Part shown: positions 12,268 to 21,077 of the stretch, in pieces
Numbering within the stretch: position 1 is the first letter of the stretch
Layout: every line of letters starts with the position of its first letter
Made by a program: the position numbers and the translations under genes
Notes under the pieces: model-generated
Database searches by the model: none
Seen by the model: only the letters and a program-made list of their open reading frames with translations
What the model was told of the DNA's origin: nothing
From: Aureobasidium sp. EXF-3400
Lineage: Eukaryota > Ascomycota > Dothideomycetes > Dothideales > Saccotheciaceae
Direction of reading: 5' to 3'
Assembly (NCBI GenBank): GCA_024195585.1
Contig: SWBL01000320.1
Span: forward strand, 1-59,521
DNA: 59,521 nucleotides

Positions 12268-14259
12268 TCATCCTTCGAAGATGCCGTGGTTAAGTTCAAT
12301 GCCCATATCTCCAGCAACTGCTCTCATCTGCTCTTCAATATCTGCATCCATGCCTTTGCCTAGTCCAAACCATTGCTTAATCTTTGCATACCAGAACCAC
12401 ACATCCGTGCCCACCAGCACTGCTCTAAATACCAGATGATTGGCATAGTACTTCCAGCGTTGAGAGATAGTAAGATGAGGTTGCTCAGTCAGTGCCCTAG
12501 AAGCCCACAATCCAGTAATCTTGACGCGGTTTACAGGCGATCCCAGGAATTGGTTGTTTCCCTGTACAATGCGTAGATTACGTCCGATGAAAATGAGTTC
12601 TTGGGGCCACTTCTTCTCATCGCCCAGGATTTGACGGATGCCGTTGCGCATTTGCATTTGCATCTCGTAGGCGCGAGCTTTCTGCTCTGCTTTTGTGAGT
12701 TTCTTTATGCTCTCGCTGGTGCTGTTGTCGCCGCCGGTGTAAGGACGCATCAGAGTTGCAGAGGCGAAGAGGTCGGGAGAGTTGATACCCCAGCCCTTGA
12801 CGATGCGGCCGATGGTGTCGTTGTCGAAGGTCATGAGGGATTTCCAGAAGAGAGCGTAGTCGTGGCGGAACTCAGGCGACATGCGAATGTATAAGCCGTG
12901 ATCGATAAGGACGAGTTCGGGGTTGCCGTTTGGTAGACGACGGATGAAGATGTTACCTGGGTGAGGGTCGCAATGCACGAGGCCCCAGAGGAACATCTGG
13001 GCAGAGAAGAGGGAGACCATGGTTTCCATGACAGGCTTGTAGTTGAGACCGAGACCGCCCTTGCCGGATGCACCGCGCCAGTCATTGCGGCTAGGCTTCA
13101 GCTTTTCATTGTTGGGGTCGTTCGAGAGCTGGACGTTTGTGGGAGGAGCAAGAAGCTCTCCACCAGCACCAGGGCTGCCTTTACGCCAGCCGCCGTGCCA
13201 CGTTGCTTCGATTCCTTCTTTGTCCCACAGCCTTACGCCCTCAATCCACTCGGCAGTCATGACACGTCTGGAGCTGAGCTCGCGGTAGACTTTCGGAATA
13301 TAGACTTTTCCACGAAGACGAGGCTCGTTCTGAATGAGGTCTCGCATCTCGCTAGCGTTGTTTGCTTCGTTGACGAAGTCGGTCTCCAGCATCAGGCGTT
13401 CTGAAATGTAGGGTACCAGAGTGTATAGCGGGATGTCGAACCACCATGTGTAGATCTTGGAGACGACCTTGAAGGTCCACAGATCCCAGCCAACCTGTCT
13501 CTCGATCTCTCGCTTCTGAATCTTGATGGCAACCTCTCTTCCGTCGGACAGACGGGCCCAATGTACTTGAGCGACACTGGCACTAGCTCTTGCTGTTCTC
13601 TCCATGATACCTTTGTCACCCTGTACGCCGTCGAAGCTCACACCAAAGACTTCTTCAACATCTTTTCCAAAATCTTCCCTGATAACCTGCCTCACGTCCT
13701 CCCAGGAGTTCTGAGGGGCATCGTCAAACATGGAGGCGAACATCTTCTGAAACTCGGGAGGCAAAATCGCACTCTGCATAGCGATGGCCTGGCCGATCTT
13801 GAGGTATAGACCGCCATTGTTGCGGAGAAGGTGGAAGAGGCGTTCGGCACTGCGGTGGTGGACGTCGGCTATTGAGTCGGCGAAGGGAGGGTTTGCGCGG
13901 AAGTTGATCTTGTAGTCGAGGGCAACAACGAGACCAGTCTTGAATGTGCGAGCGGAGCGTGTAACGACGGCATCGAAGAAGTAGCTGTCGACTGCCAGGA
14001 CAGTGGCGGATAGGATGCCCAATTGGATCAATCTCTTGAGGAGGGTTCGTGTACGGCGGTACTGTTTTGCTGCGACGGGCTTCCCTAGCGATTCTGGCGA
14101 CGGCGGTACTAAGGGTGAGAATTGCGATTGGTGTCTCTGCAAGTGTTTGGTAACAGGGCCTCGAGTCCACGAAGGCGACAATCTATGCAGCACTCTGCTA
14201 CCGTACGCGGGTCGTGACAGGGCCGCGACAAAGGCGCCCTTGCGGCATGACGGAAGCAT
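12268..14259 (-). CDS. mitochondrial ABC1/UbiB atypical kinase (MCP2/ADCK1-5-like)
   Basis: Atypical protein-kinase-like protein of the ABC1/UbiB family; yeast Mcp2 and animal ADCK1/ADCK5 relatives act in mitochondrial lipid homeostasis. Single exon, 663 residues. The N-terminus (residues 1-45) is rich in Arg, Ser and Leu with few acidic residues, as in a mitochondrial presequence. A hydrophobic segment lies near 78-97. Family hallmarks follow: KxGQ (KIGQ, 154-157), the Ala-rich loop ASASVAQVH (225-233) in place of a glycine-rich loop, Lys246 in VAIKIQ, HCDPHPGN (429-436) and the metal-binding IDHG (452-455). An insertion rich in Gly, Pro and Asn (about 355-405) separates the lobes. The set is intact, so nucleotide binding is expected. 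It could instead be a Coq8-like protein, but the Mcp2/ADCK1 type fits better; this is inference. Confidence 0.85.
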   Translation of the reverse strand: MLPSCRKGAFVAALSRPAYGSRVLHRLSPSWTRGPVTKHLQRHQSQFSPLVPPSPESLGKPVAAKQYRRTRTLLKRLIQLGILSATVLAVDSYFFDAVVTRSARTFKTGLVVALDYKINFRANPPFADSIADVHHRSAERLFHLLRNNGGLYLKIGQAIAMQSAILPPEFQKMFASMFDDAPQNSWEDVRQVIREDFGKDVEEVFGVSFDGVQGDKGIMERTARASASVAQVHWARLSDGREVAIKIQKREIERQVGWDLWTFKVVSKIYTWWFDIPLYTLVPYISERLMLETDFVNEANNASEMRDLIQNEPRLRGKVYIPKVYRELSSRRVMTAEWIEGVRLWDKEGIEATWHGGWRKGSPGAGGELLAPPTNVQLSNDPNNEKLKPSRNDWRGASGKGGLGLNYKPVMETMVSLFSAQMFLWGLVHCDPHPGNIFIRRLPNGNPELVLIDHGLYIRMSPEFRHDYALFWKSLMTFDNDTIGRIVKGWGINSPDLFASATLMRPYTGGDNSTSESIKKLTKAEQKARAYEMQMQMRNGIRQILGDEKKWPQELIFIGRNLRIVQGNNQFLGSPVNRVKITGLWASRALTEQPHLTISQRWKYYANHLVFRAVLVGTDVWFWYAKIKQWFGLGKGMDADIEEQMRAVAGDMGIELNHGIFEG

Positions 14260-14751
14260 TTCTTCCTTTGCCTAGTATTCCTCTGCGACTCTCTATCGGT
14301 ATGCACAAGTACAACTCGCGAGAAGGAAATGTTGCCTTGCATGTGGAAGTGATTGCATCAGTCATGACGTATTTGCCAAGCCGTATCACTTCCTCCGACT
14401 CTTTTTACCCTGGACATCTCTCTCGAATACGCTTTCCACTCAAGTTTGATTATGCACTCGATAACATGACAGGTAGTATATCGTATGCTTAATCATAGCA
14501 GTAGGTTTGGCTCTTCTCTCTGCTTTCTAGTCTCTAGCTATCTACGCCGTATGTCCTCACTCCCCTATTATGTCGTAGCCATGTGAAAGGGATAGCTCGA
14601 GGGCACGATTACGGTTAACATACCAATCTTCTCTGGACTCGTCGATCCATTGAGAGCTCATAACCTCAATTGTAAATGAAGTTGGGCGTAAACTTGCAGT
14701 CAACACGCTGATCCGATATCATCCTTCACTGTCTTACTACTTTCTCCATCA
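14260..14751. other. upstream region carrying the left copy of a diverged direct repeat
   Basis: About 490 bp between the kinase gene and the repeat-rich locus. It contains the left copy of the diverged direct repeat (14380-14545). The rest is pyrimidine-rich and without a gene. Confidence 0.4.
14380..14545 (+). repeat. diverged direct repeat, left copy
   Basis: This stretch resembles 16443-16610, about 2.06 kb downstream. Shared blocks, in the same order, are GCCAAGCC, CTCCGACTCTT, CATCTCT, a TT-A-TACGCA/TTATGCA block, AACATGACAGGT, ATGCTT and CTTCTCTCYGCT. In both copies the same reading frame ends with SSDS... and NMTG just before a stop. Overall identity looks moderate, so the duplication is old or the copies are leader regions of related genes. 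Confidence 0.5.
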
Positions 14752-15302
14752 GTGACTTTGCCCGCGTTACTCCTCACGTCACTTTTGACCTCGACTTCCC
14801 CTGATTTCCAGTCTTTCCTTCTTTCCTTCTTCGCTTCTACTTCTACTGTTTATCCTCACAACATCACGGACCCTTTCAATACGCGTAGTATCGCGCAGGC
14901 TATTTCTGCGCAAATACACAACCAGCGCAGAGAGCGTCAGAACCATTGGACAGAGATAGTTGAGCCTCACTTGTTGGACGATCAGCTTAAATCATGGTCC
15001 CATGTTGCCGAAGAACTCTTTTCCCGGGGTTTCACTGGCACTACTGGTCAGGTTTAGAGACTAGCGAGAGACGTACGCACTGCTTTGATGGAAATTCGGT
15101 CACTACATCCCATCGATTATTACAGTCATCCACAACTAACTCTTCAAGCAATGGCCTCACTTTCAACGCCAATGAGCTACCCCCATTGACCTATGGACCT
15201 CGTATGCAAGCCCTGGCAGACAGCGGCGGTAACCCATCCGCTTCACTCGCTGTACCCCATCCTGTCATCCAAGCCCTTGAGAATGCGCGCGACTATCTAC
15301 TT

Positions 15303-15599
15303 CCCGCCGAAAATACTGGAACTCCAGCTCAGAACGCTCAAGATCACGCCAACCAATCTTCTTAGGACGCCAACCAATCTGCTCAAGCCGCCGAAGATAC
15401 TGGAAGTCCAGCTCAGGACTCTTAAGATCACGCCAACCAATCTTCTTAGGACGCCAACCAATCTTCTTAGATCGCCAACGAGTCTGAAAGTCCAGCTTAG
15501 AACTCTTAAGATCACGCCGACCAATCTTCTCAAGCCGCCGACGAGACTAGAACTCTAGCTCAGCAGTCTGCTTAAGCCCACGATGAGCCCGAAACCCCA
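15303..15599 (+). repeat. 84-bp tandem repeat units, partly shortened
   Basis: Units begin at 15303, 15387 and 15471 (84-bp spacing), then shorter ones at 15534 and 15576. Each starts with a codon block like A-E-D-T-G-T-P-A-Q; the longer ones continue with D-H-A-N-Q-S-S. All unit lengths (84, 84, 63, 42, 24) are multiples of three. This keeps one frame in register and suggests the array grew while coding, or that its source did. Confidence 0.85.
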
Positions 15600-15725
15600 G
15601 CTCAGCAGTCGTCTCAAGCTCAGCAGTCGTCTCAAGCTCAGCAGTCGTCTCAAGCTCAGCAGTCGTCTCAAGCTCAGCAGTCGTCTCAAGCTCAGCAGTC
15701 CTCTCAAGCTCAGCAGTCTTCTCGA
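15600..15725 (+). repeat. 18-bp tandem repeat, seven units (QQSSQA)
   Basis: Seven consecutive 18-bp units of the form GCTCAGCAGTCGTCTCAA. The first five are essentially identical; units six and seven carry TCC and TCT for TCG, and the last ends CGA instead of CAA. The high identity points to recent expansion. Confidence 0.95.
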
Positions 15726-15797
15726 GCCGCCGACGACGAGACTGGAACTCCAGCTCAGCAGTCGTCTTCTCAAGCCGTCTTGGATTTCAAGACTGGT

Positions 15798-16160
15798 ATG
15801 AAGCGCAAAAGACATATCTCAGACGACGAGTCAGACTCAAACGAGGAACCGCACCAGGAACCAGAGCAGGAACCAGAGCAGGTACCAGAACAGGAACCAG
15901 AGCAGGAGTCGGAGGAGGACAACGTTGTGAATTTCGGAACTGCGACTGCTGGACCGCCTGTGTCTTCGTCGAAGGCGATCAATCGACGGACTGCGAACGA
16001 CTACGCCAACGCTGCAAGATTCTCTTGTCCGGTTCCTGGCTGCGAAGATTCAATCACACAGACATGGACGGCTGACAAGTTCTACAAGCATTTGAACGAG
16101 GATTTACATACTACTCACTCCACTGAGAGTTGCAACATCGTCGACTCTCAATGGGTTTGA
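15798..16160 (+). CDS. possible small zinc-finger-like protein (surviving 3' part of the broken locus)
   Basis: If anything here is still translated from an ATG, this is the best candidate: 120 residues from the first in-frame methionine after the repeats. It begins with a basic MKRKR stretch, then an acidic Ser/Asp/Glu segment with repeated EPEQ units. It ends with CPVPGC, a spacer of about 17 residues, KHLNEDLHTTH, and a short tail to TGA. The Cys and His spacing suggests a C2H2-like zinc site. It is probably the C-terminus of the longer broken gene, and no promoter is apparent within the repeats. Confidence 0.3.
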   Translation: MKRKRHISDDESDSNEEPHQEPEQEPEQVPEQEPEQESEEDNVVNFGTATAGPPVSSSKAINRRTANDYANAARFSCPVPGCEDSITQTWTADKFYKHLNEDLHTTHSTESCNIVDSQWV

Positions 16161-16169
16161 CTACGTCAG

Positions 16170-16304
16170 AGAAATTATTGTGCCTTTTTATAGCATCTTA
16201 TCCGTAGGAGAAGGATAGGGGTACGGTACAAGTCTGTATCTCCTATCCCTCTCCTACGACGGTCTACAGGGTAAAAAAACGCTATAAAAAGGCATAGTAA
16301 TTTC
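16170..16304. repeat. long imperfect inverted repeat (hairpin)
   Basis: The outer arms 16170-16194 and about 16280-16304 pair almost perfectly, including GCCTTTTTATAGC with GCTATAAAAAGGC. The inner arms, about 16203-16221 and 16239-16257, pair through GTAGGAGA-GGATAGG. A short unpaired loop and an asymmetric bulge separate them. The mismatches in the outer arms are of transition type. It could be a miniature inverted-repeat element or a 3'-end RNA hairpin of the broken gene. Confidence 0.75.
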
Positions 16305-16442
16305 AGGATTAGAGACGTATCCAAAGAAAGCTAAGCATTTGTCGCTTTTCCTTGGATACTGTCCTAATGCTCGAAGGTATTGTGCATTTTTGCAGATGTC
16401 TGTGTGACATATCTTTGCACACGGGAAGACTGTTAATATTCG

Positions 16443-16610
16443 CCAAGCCATACCCGCATTTCATTTCCACCTCCTCCGACTCTTCCTGTGTCCATCTCTA
16501 TACCTATTTTTCGAACAACTTCAATTACGCATTCAAGAACATGACAGGTGGGTCATGATATGCTTGGTTCACGATGATTAGATCAGCACTTCTCTCCGCT
16601 CTACGGTACA
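16443..16610 (+). repeat. diverged direct repeat, right copy
   Basis: Partner of 14380-14545, with the same ordered blocks, including AACATGACAGGT and CTTCTCTCCGCT. It lies about 260 bp upstream of the carboxylesterase start, while the left copy lies about 210 bp upstream of the broken gene's first frame. Both may therefore be leader or promoter duplicates. Confidence 0.5.
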
Positions 16611-16868
16611 GTGATCTGCGCCACATCTCGTCGCTCCCCCGCCATATCCTCCAGTTTCTCCGCTTCTTCATGCATCATGTCTGCCGTTTGCCAGGTCAAG
16701 CCATCATCAGTCCGGTTGAGTATTGCTTTTAGTCTGATAGTTTTTCCATCCACTCGTTCTGCTCTCTAGCCATCATGTAGGTCCACATACTAGTTTCGGT
16801 CTCTTGGCCACGAAGCTTTAATGCTCTACTTCCCATACCCTTGATTTGATCAATCTCAGTATTTTAAG

Positions 16869-18609
16869 ATGCGGTGCCCATTCTCCGTTCTCTCGCTGGC
16901 CGTTTTGCTACCTGCATTTGTCTCCGCATCTTCTCCTGTCGTCACTATAAAAAACGGTACTGTCCAAGGTCGGTATTCTCCTGAATGGAACCAGGACTTC
17001 TTTCTAGGCATTCCTTATGCTCAACCTCCTCTTGGAGATCTACGCTTTAAATGGCCTCGGTCCATCAATACGTCTTTCGAGGGCGTTTTTGATGCTTCCC
17101 ATTATGGTCACAGCTGTTATCAGTATGGAAGCAACTTCAATTTGAGCGAGGACTGTCTGACCATCAACGGTAAACTGTGCCCCTTACCCTGTTCTGACTT
17201 GTCTAATATGTTTAGTCGTACGTCCATCTGGCCATAAGCACGAAAATCTACCGGTCCTGGTCTGGATATACGGCGGCGGACTGACACTGGGAAGCACCGC
17301 TGATCAGCAATACAATTTGAGTGGCATTGTCGAGGCTTCAACCCTGACCGATAACCCCTTCATTGCAGTCAGCATAAACTACCGGCTTGGTGTATGGGGC
17401 TTTCTTAACACTCCAGTCGTCCATGCCGAAGGTTCTTCAAACGCAGGTCTACTCGACCAGAGACTTGGGCTTCGATGGGTTCAAGAGAACATACTCGCAT
17501 TTGGCGGTGATCCTACGCGAGTCACTATATGGGGAGAAAGTGCTGTTCGTACCTCTGTTCTTGCCATCGGATCTTGTGAGACCTTGCTAACCATGTCTTC
17601 GCTATAGGGGGCTCAAAGCATTGGCTTGCACTTAACCAGTTATAATGGTCGCAATGACAATCTCTTTCAAGCTGCGATCCTAGAGTCTGGAGGACCCGAA
17701 GGAGCGAGTTTGAATACCTTACCCTTCTACTCTGCTGCCACTGATAATCTGACGAGGACGGTTGGATGCCCTAGAACCTGGACCAATCCCTCTCAGCTTG
17801 CATGTCTTCGTAATCTCAGTTCAGAAGCACTGTTCGCTTCGAATTATACTGTTGTCTGGAATCCCATCGTTGATGGCGACTTCCTGACGGACTACCCCTC
17901 GTCCCTCTTGGCTCAAAACAAGTTCATCCGTGTACCACTGCTCACGGGTGCAAACACAGACGAAGGTGTCAGTTTTAGCGTGCAGAACCTCAACACTACA
18001 ACCGACGTCTACAACTCTCTCTTCTACTGGCGCAACTACGCATTGTCACCCTCCAGTATTCGGAAGCTGTTGCAACTCTACCCAAACGACCCTGCTGTAG
18101 AGCCTCCGTACTCCAACCATGCAAATGTTACATACCCTGCCTACGGACAGCAATGGCGACGCTCTGCTGCAATCGGAGGCGACCTTGTCATGATCGCACA
18201 ACGTCGCAGAATGGCAGAGCTCTATACGAAAGCTGGCCAAAAAGTCTTCTCTTACCGCTTCGATACACCGCTGTACAATGCCACAGTGCCCGGTTCAGTA
18301 AAGCATTTCGACAATGTCATGTTCAGCTTCCAGAACATCTCAGGTGCAATGGGGCCTTTGCCGCAGTATCAGCACTACAGAACCTTGAGTACCAGTATTG
18401 GCAAGTCATATGCCAACTTTGTGGGCACACATAATCCGAACGGTGTCAACACGACTCGTGATACAGGGTTGACTCATTGGCCTCAGTATAGTACTGAGAG
18501 ACCCGCAAACATGGTCTTGAATGCCACTGCCAGCTTTGTCGAGGCGGATACATTCCGTAAAGAAGGCATTAGCTTTATCAACAGTATTTGGCGGGAGTTA
18601 TTGGCGTGA
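16869..18609 (+). CDS. secreted type-B carboxylesterase/lipase
   Basis: Alpha/beta-hydrolase of the cholinesterase-like type-B family, which hydrolyses carboxylic esters. Three exons: 16869-17169, 17216-17544, 17608-18609; 543 residues, the usual family length. Residues 1-20 are a signal peptide (hydrophobic core LSLAVLLPAFVSA). The family entry motif LGIPYAQPPLGDLRF is near residue 40 and EDCLTIN near 95. The oxyanion-hole segment is IYGGG. Nucleophile Ser209 lies in GESAG and spans the second splice junction; Glu329 is in NTDEGVSF and His443 in VKHFDNVMF, so the catalytic triad is complete. About ten NxS/T sites fit a glycosylated extracellular enzyme. The substrate cannot be read from sequence. 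Confidence 0.92.
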
Positions 18610-19371
18610 GGCGAATATACTCATGGAAGGATACCATTACTGCTTGAAAAGTATAGATGAGATATCATTCCGAGTAGTTCACGTTATGCAATACCACGTC
18701 AGATGTGCTGTCAACAGTTTTCGTGATGGGAATTAAACAAAGGCCTTTCTCCGCTGAGGAAGTTGTTGACCATCTTGTATCTTCTCCGCGGCCGGCCACT
18801 ATCGTATTTCTTGGCATAAGATCGACGATCAAGTAGTGGGGGAGGATAGAGAACGTTGGTTGTTACTAACAAGGTAGTAGTCGGAATCAATTTGGAGCAC
18901 CTGCTTGAGGTTCTGGTCTGGGATAGCTGGCCTTGATGTGTAGGCAAACTCCACGTCTTTCCTCTTGACTGGTTTCGAAGCTCACAATTGCTCCTATGTC
19001 GTTCGAGTCGTGATGCGATCAACCTGATGGGAAAGCGTATTGCATTCGCGGGAAAGAACTGCGGCAGAAATGGTGGGGGCGACCAATAACAACGGAGGCA
19101 ATTGCGTTATCGCGGCATCGCGCGTTATCGGGCTTTGGTTTTGGAGGCTGAGAGAAAAAGTACCACCAAACCAACAGATATGACTCTCGTGTCTTGTTAT
19201 CTTTCTCCTTGGAACTTTGTTGATATATTTGCCCTTTATACTGCCGACTACCTGCCACTCCTTTGGTTTCGCTAACTCATTGTTCCTGAGACAATTTACT
19301 CTTTCTCCAACACCACACGGCTTTATATATCCATTCGAAGCCTAGAACAATAGGAGGCGATTACTGTCAAC
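18610..19371. other. intergenic region upstream of siroheme synthase
   Basis: About 760 bp. It contains GATA-type sites (listed separately) and a pyrimidine-rich leader before the siroheme synthase start. A 103-codon ORF at 18711-19022 on the minus strand shows no motif. Confidence 0.5.
19104..19202 (-). promoter_or_regulatory. cluster of GATA-factor-type sites upstream of siroheme synthase
   Basis: Two copies of GCGTTATCG at 19104-19112 and 19122-19130 give CGATAA on the minus strand, and TTATCT at 19197-19202 gives AGATAA. Both fit the HGATAR consensus of AreA-type nitrogen regulators. The sites lie about 170-270 bp before the start codon. Siroheme is the cofactor of nitrite and sulfite reductases, so nitrogen control would make sense. 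This is inference from short motifs that occur often by chance. Confidence 0.3.
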
Positions 19372-21077
19372 ATGGCCACCCCGGCATTGCTTACCGCTGT
19401 TGACTCGATCAACCATGTCCACTTGATTGTTGGATCCAACCCCCTGGCTGGTGCACGTTGCAACCGAGCACTCGAAGTTGGTGCAGTGCCCAAGATCATC
19501 GCACCCGAAGACGCACAAATACATTACGCACTGGCAAAGAAGATTGAGGATGGCAAGGTAGAATGGATCAAGAGAGAGTTCAAGGACACAGACTTGACAA
19601 GTCTCGGAAGAGATGAGGTGGACAATGTTGTGGATGCCGTCTTCGTCACGACGGCAGGCAAAGGTGCTTTGGGTGAGTTGGAATCGACTGTTGGATCTCG
19701 CAAACAGTGCTAATTGCCATCTCAGGTACACACATCTCTACACTCTGCCGCAGACTTCGAATTCCCGTCAACGTCGCCGACGCCCCAAACCTTTGCACCT
19801 TCACCCTCTTATCCACACACTCTTCAGGCCCTCTGCAGATTGGTGTCACGACGTCCGGCAAGGGCTGTAAACTGGCCTCTCGCATCCGACGTGAAATTGC
19901 CGCTGCTCTACCCTCCGACCTTGGTACTGCTGTAGAGAGACTCGGCACGATACGCCGTCGTATTTGGGAAGAGGACCATGCCACCGAATTGTCCATGGAC
20001 CTGGAAGCCGAAGAGGAGGACGCTGGTCAAAATGCTCAATTCAACAAGCTTATCACACCTACCGACCTTGAGGCTGCTAGAAGCAGACGTATGCGTTGGC
20101 TTTCGCAGATCTGCGAGTACTGGCCCCTTCGCCGTTTGGCTGCCATTACGGATGCCGATGTTGATGCTGTCTTGGCTTCATATAGTCAGGAAGCTGCTAT
20201 TGAAGCCAGCACTCCTCTGCTCAGCCCCGGAACTGTTGACTCCAGAACCCGCAGAGGTCGCATCATTCTGGCTGGATCTGGTCCCGGTCACCCGGATCTG
20301 TTGACTGGATTGACGCTCAAGGCGATTCGTGGTGCCGACGTTATTCTTGCCGACAAGCTGGTCCCAGCCCCTGTTCTTGATTTGATTCCTAGACGTACGC
20401 CTGTCCACATTGCACGAAAGTTCCCTGGAAATGCTGAGGCTGCTCAGGAAGAGCTTCTGTCTCTCGGCCTCGCAGCAGCAAAGAAGGGCCACACAGTCCT
20501 CCGCCTAAAGCAGGGAGACCCTTACCTGTACGGTCGTGGTGCTGAGGAGTATGACTTCTTCCGCCGTGAAGGCTTCGAAGTCAGTGTGTTGCCCGGCATC
20601 ACCTCTGCTCTTAGTGCTCCTCTGTTCGCAAAGATCCCCGTCACTCACCGTGCTGTCAGTGATCAAGTTCTGATCTGTACTGGCACTGGTCGCAAGGGAG
20701 CTGCCCCTGACCCGCCCGCCTACCTGGCAAATCAGACTTGTGTGTTCCTCATGTCTCTTCACAGACTCGGTGCTCTCATCGACAGTCTCGTCGCCGAGGG
20801 CAAGAACTACCCCAAGACCACGCCTTGTGCAGTCATCGAGCGAGCGAGTTGCACCGATCAGAGGGTCATCCGCACCACGCTCGAATATGTCTGTGCCGCA
20901 GTCGAGGAAGAGGGCTCAAGACCGCCCGGTCTTCTCGTTGTTGGCCTTGCGTGCGAGGTTTTGGAGAAGAATCACCAGAAGTGGGTTGTTGAAGAGGGGT
21001 TCAATGGCTTCGACAATCTGGGTGAGGGAAGCCTTGATGAGCTCAGTGCTGAACTCCGTGGTGAGATTCTAGCATGA
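19372..21077 (+). CDS. siroheme synthase: MET8-like domain fused to uroporphyrinogen-III methyltransferase
   Basis: Makes siroheme, the prosthetic group of sulfite and nitrite reductase. Two exons: 19372-19672 and 19726-21077; 550 residues. Residues ~15-240 are MET8/CysG-like (dehydrogenase and ferrochelatase); Asp119 in NVADAPNLCTF matches the conserved catalytic Asp of Met8. The usual glycine-rich NAD motif reads VGSNPLAGARC, which is atypical. Residues ~280-530 are the S-adenosylmethionine-dependent methyltransferase, with AGSGPGHPDLLT (283-294), GDPYLYGRG (from 364), the PGITSALSAP loop and LICTGTGRKG. Yeast splits these functions between Met8 and Met1; a fused form is common in filamentous fungi. 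GATA-type sites upstream hint at nitrogen control. Confidence 0.9.

Larger units (their letters stand above)
14752..16160 (+). pseudogene. broken repeat-rich gene ending in a zinc-finger-like domain
   Basis: Three pieces look like parts of one protein. Piece one (14752-15057) encodes about 100 residues, has no upstream ATG, and stops at TAG 15055; the frame stays open and protein-like after it (RLARDVRTALMEIRS). Piece two (about 15140-15365, another frame) encodes NELPPLTYGPRMQALADS and leads into Gln/Ser/Ala/Glu-rich repeats. Piece three (15576-16160, same frame as piece two) has seven QQSSQA units, a basic KRKR stretch, an acidic PEQE run and a Cys2-His2-like ending: CPVPGC, then KHLNEDLHTTH. 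Between pieces two and three the frame has seven stops: TAG at 15363, 15447, 15468, 15498; TAA at 15423, 15507, 15573. Every one sits where another repeat unit has CAG or CAA. I read this as a decayed gene. I do not recognise the family. Confidence 0.55.
16161..16868. other. region between the broken locus and the carboxylesterase
   Basis: About 700 bp holding a long imperfect hairpin (16170-16304) and the right copy of the diverged direct repeat (16443-16610), followed by a pyrimidine-rich stretch that is probably the promoter and leader of the carboxylesterase. No gene. Confidence 0.5.

Noticed and set aside
15193..15558. Plus-strand frame 15193-15558 (Leu/Thr/Pro-rich) as the true coding frame of the repeats
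   Set aside because: It is open, but its composition does not match the sequences on either side, it starts inside another coding-like segment, and it ends without joining the zinc-finger-like part.
15297..15815. Two minus-strand open frames (Leu/Arg-rich repeats) across the minisatellite
   Set aside because: Any stop-free repeat of length divisible by three gives open frames on both strands. The LLSLRR repeats are the complement of QQSSQA units and have no start context.
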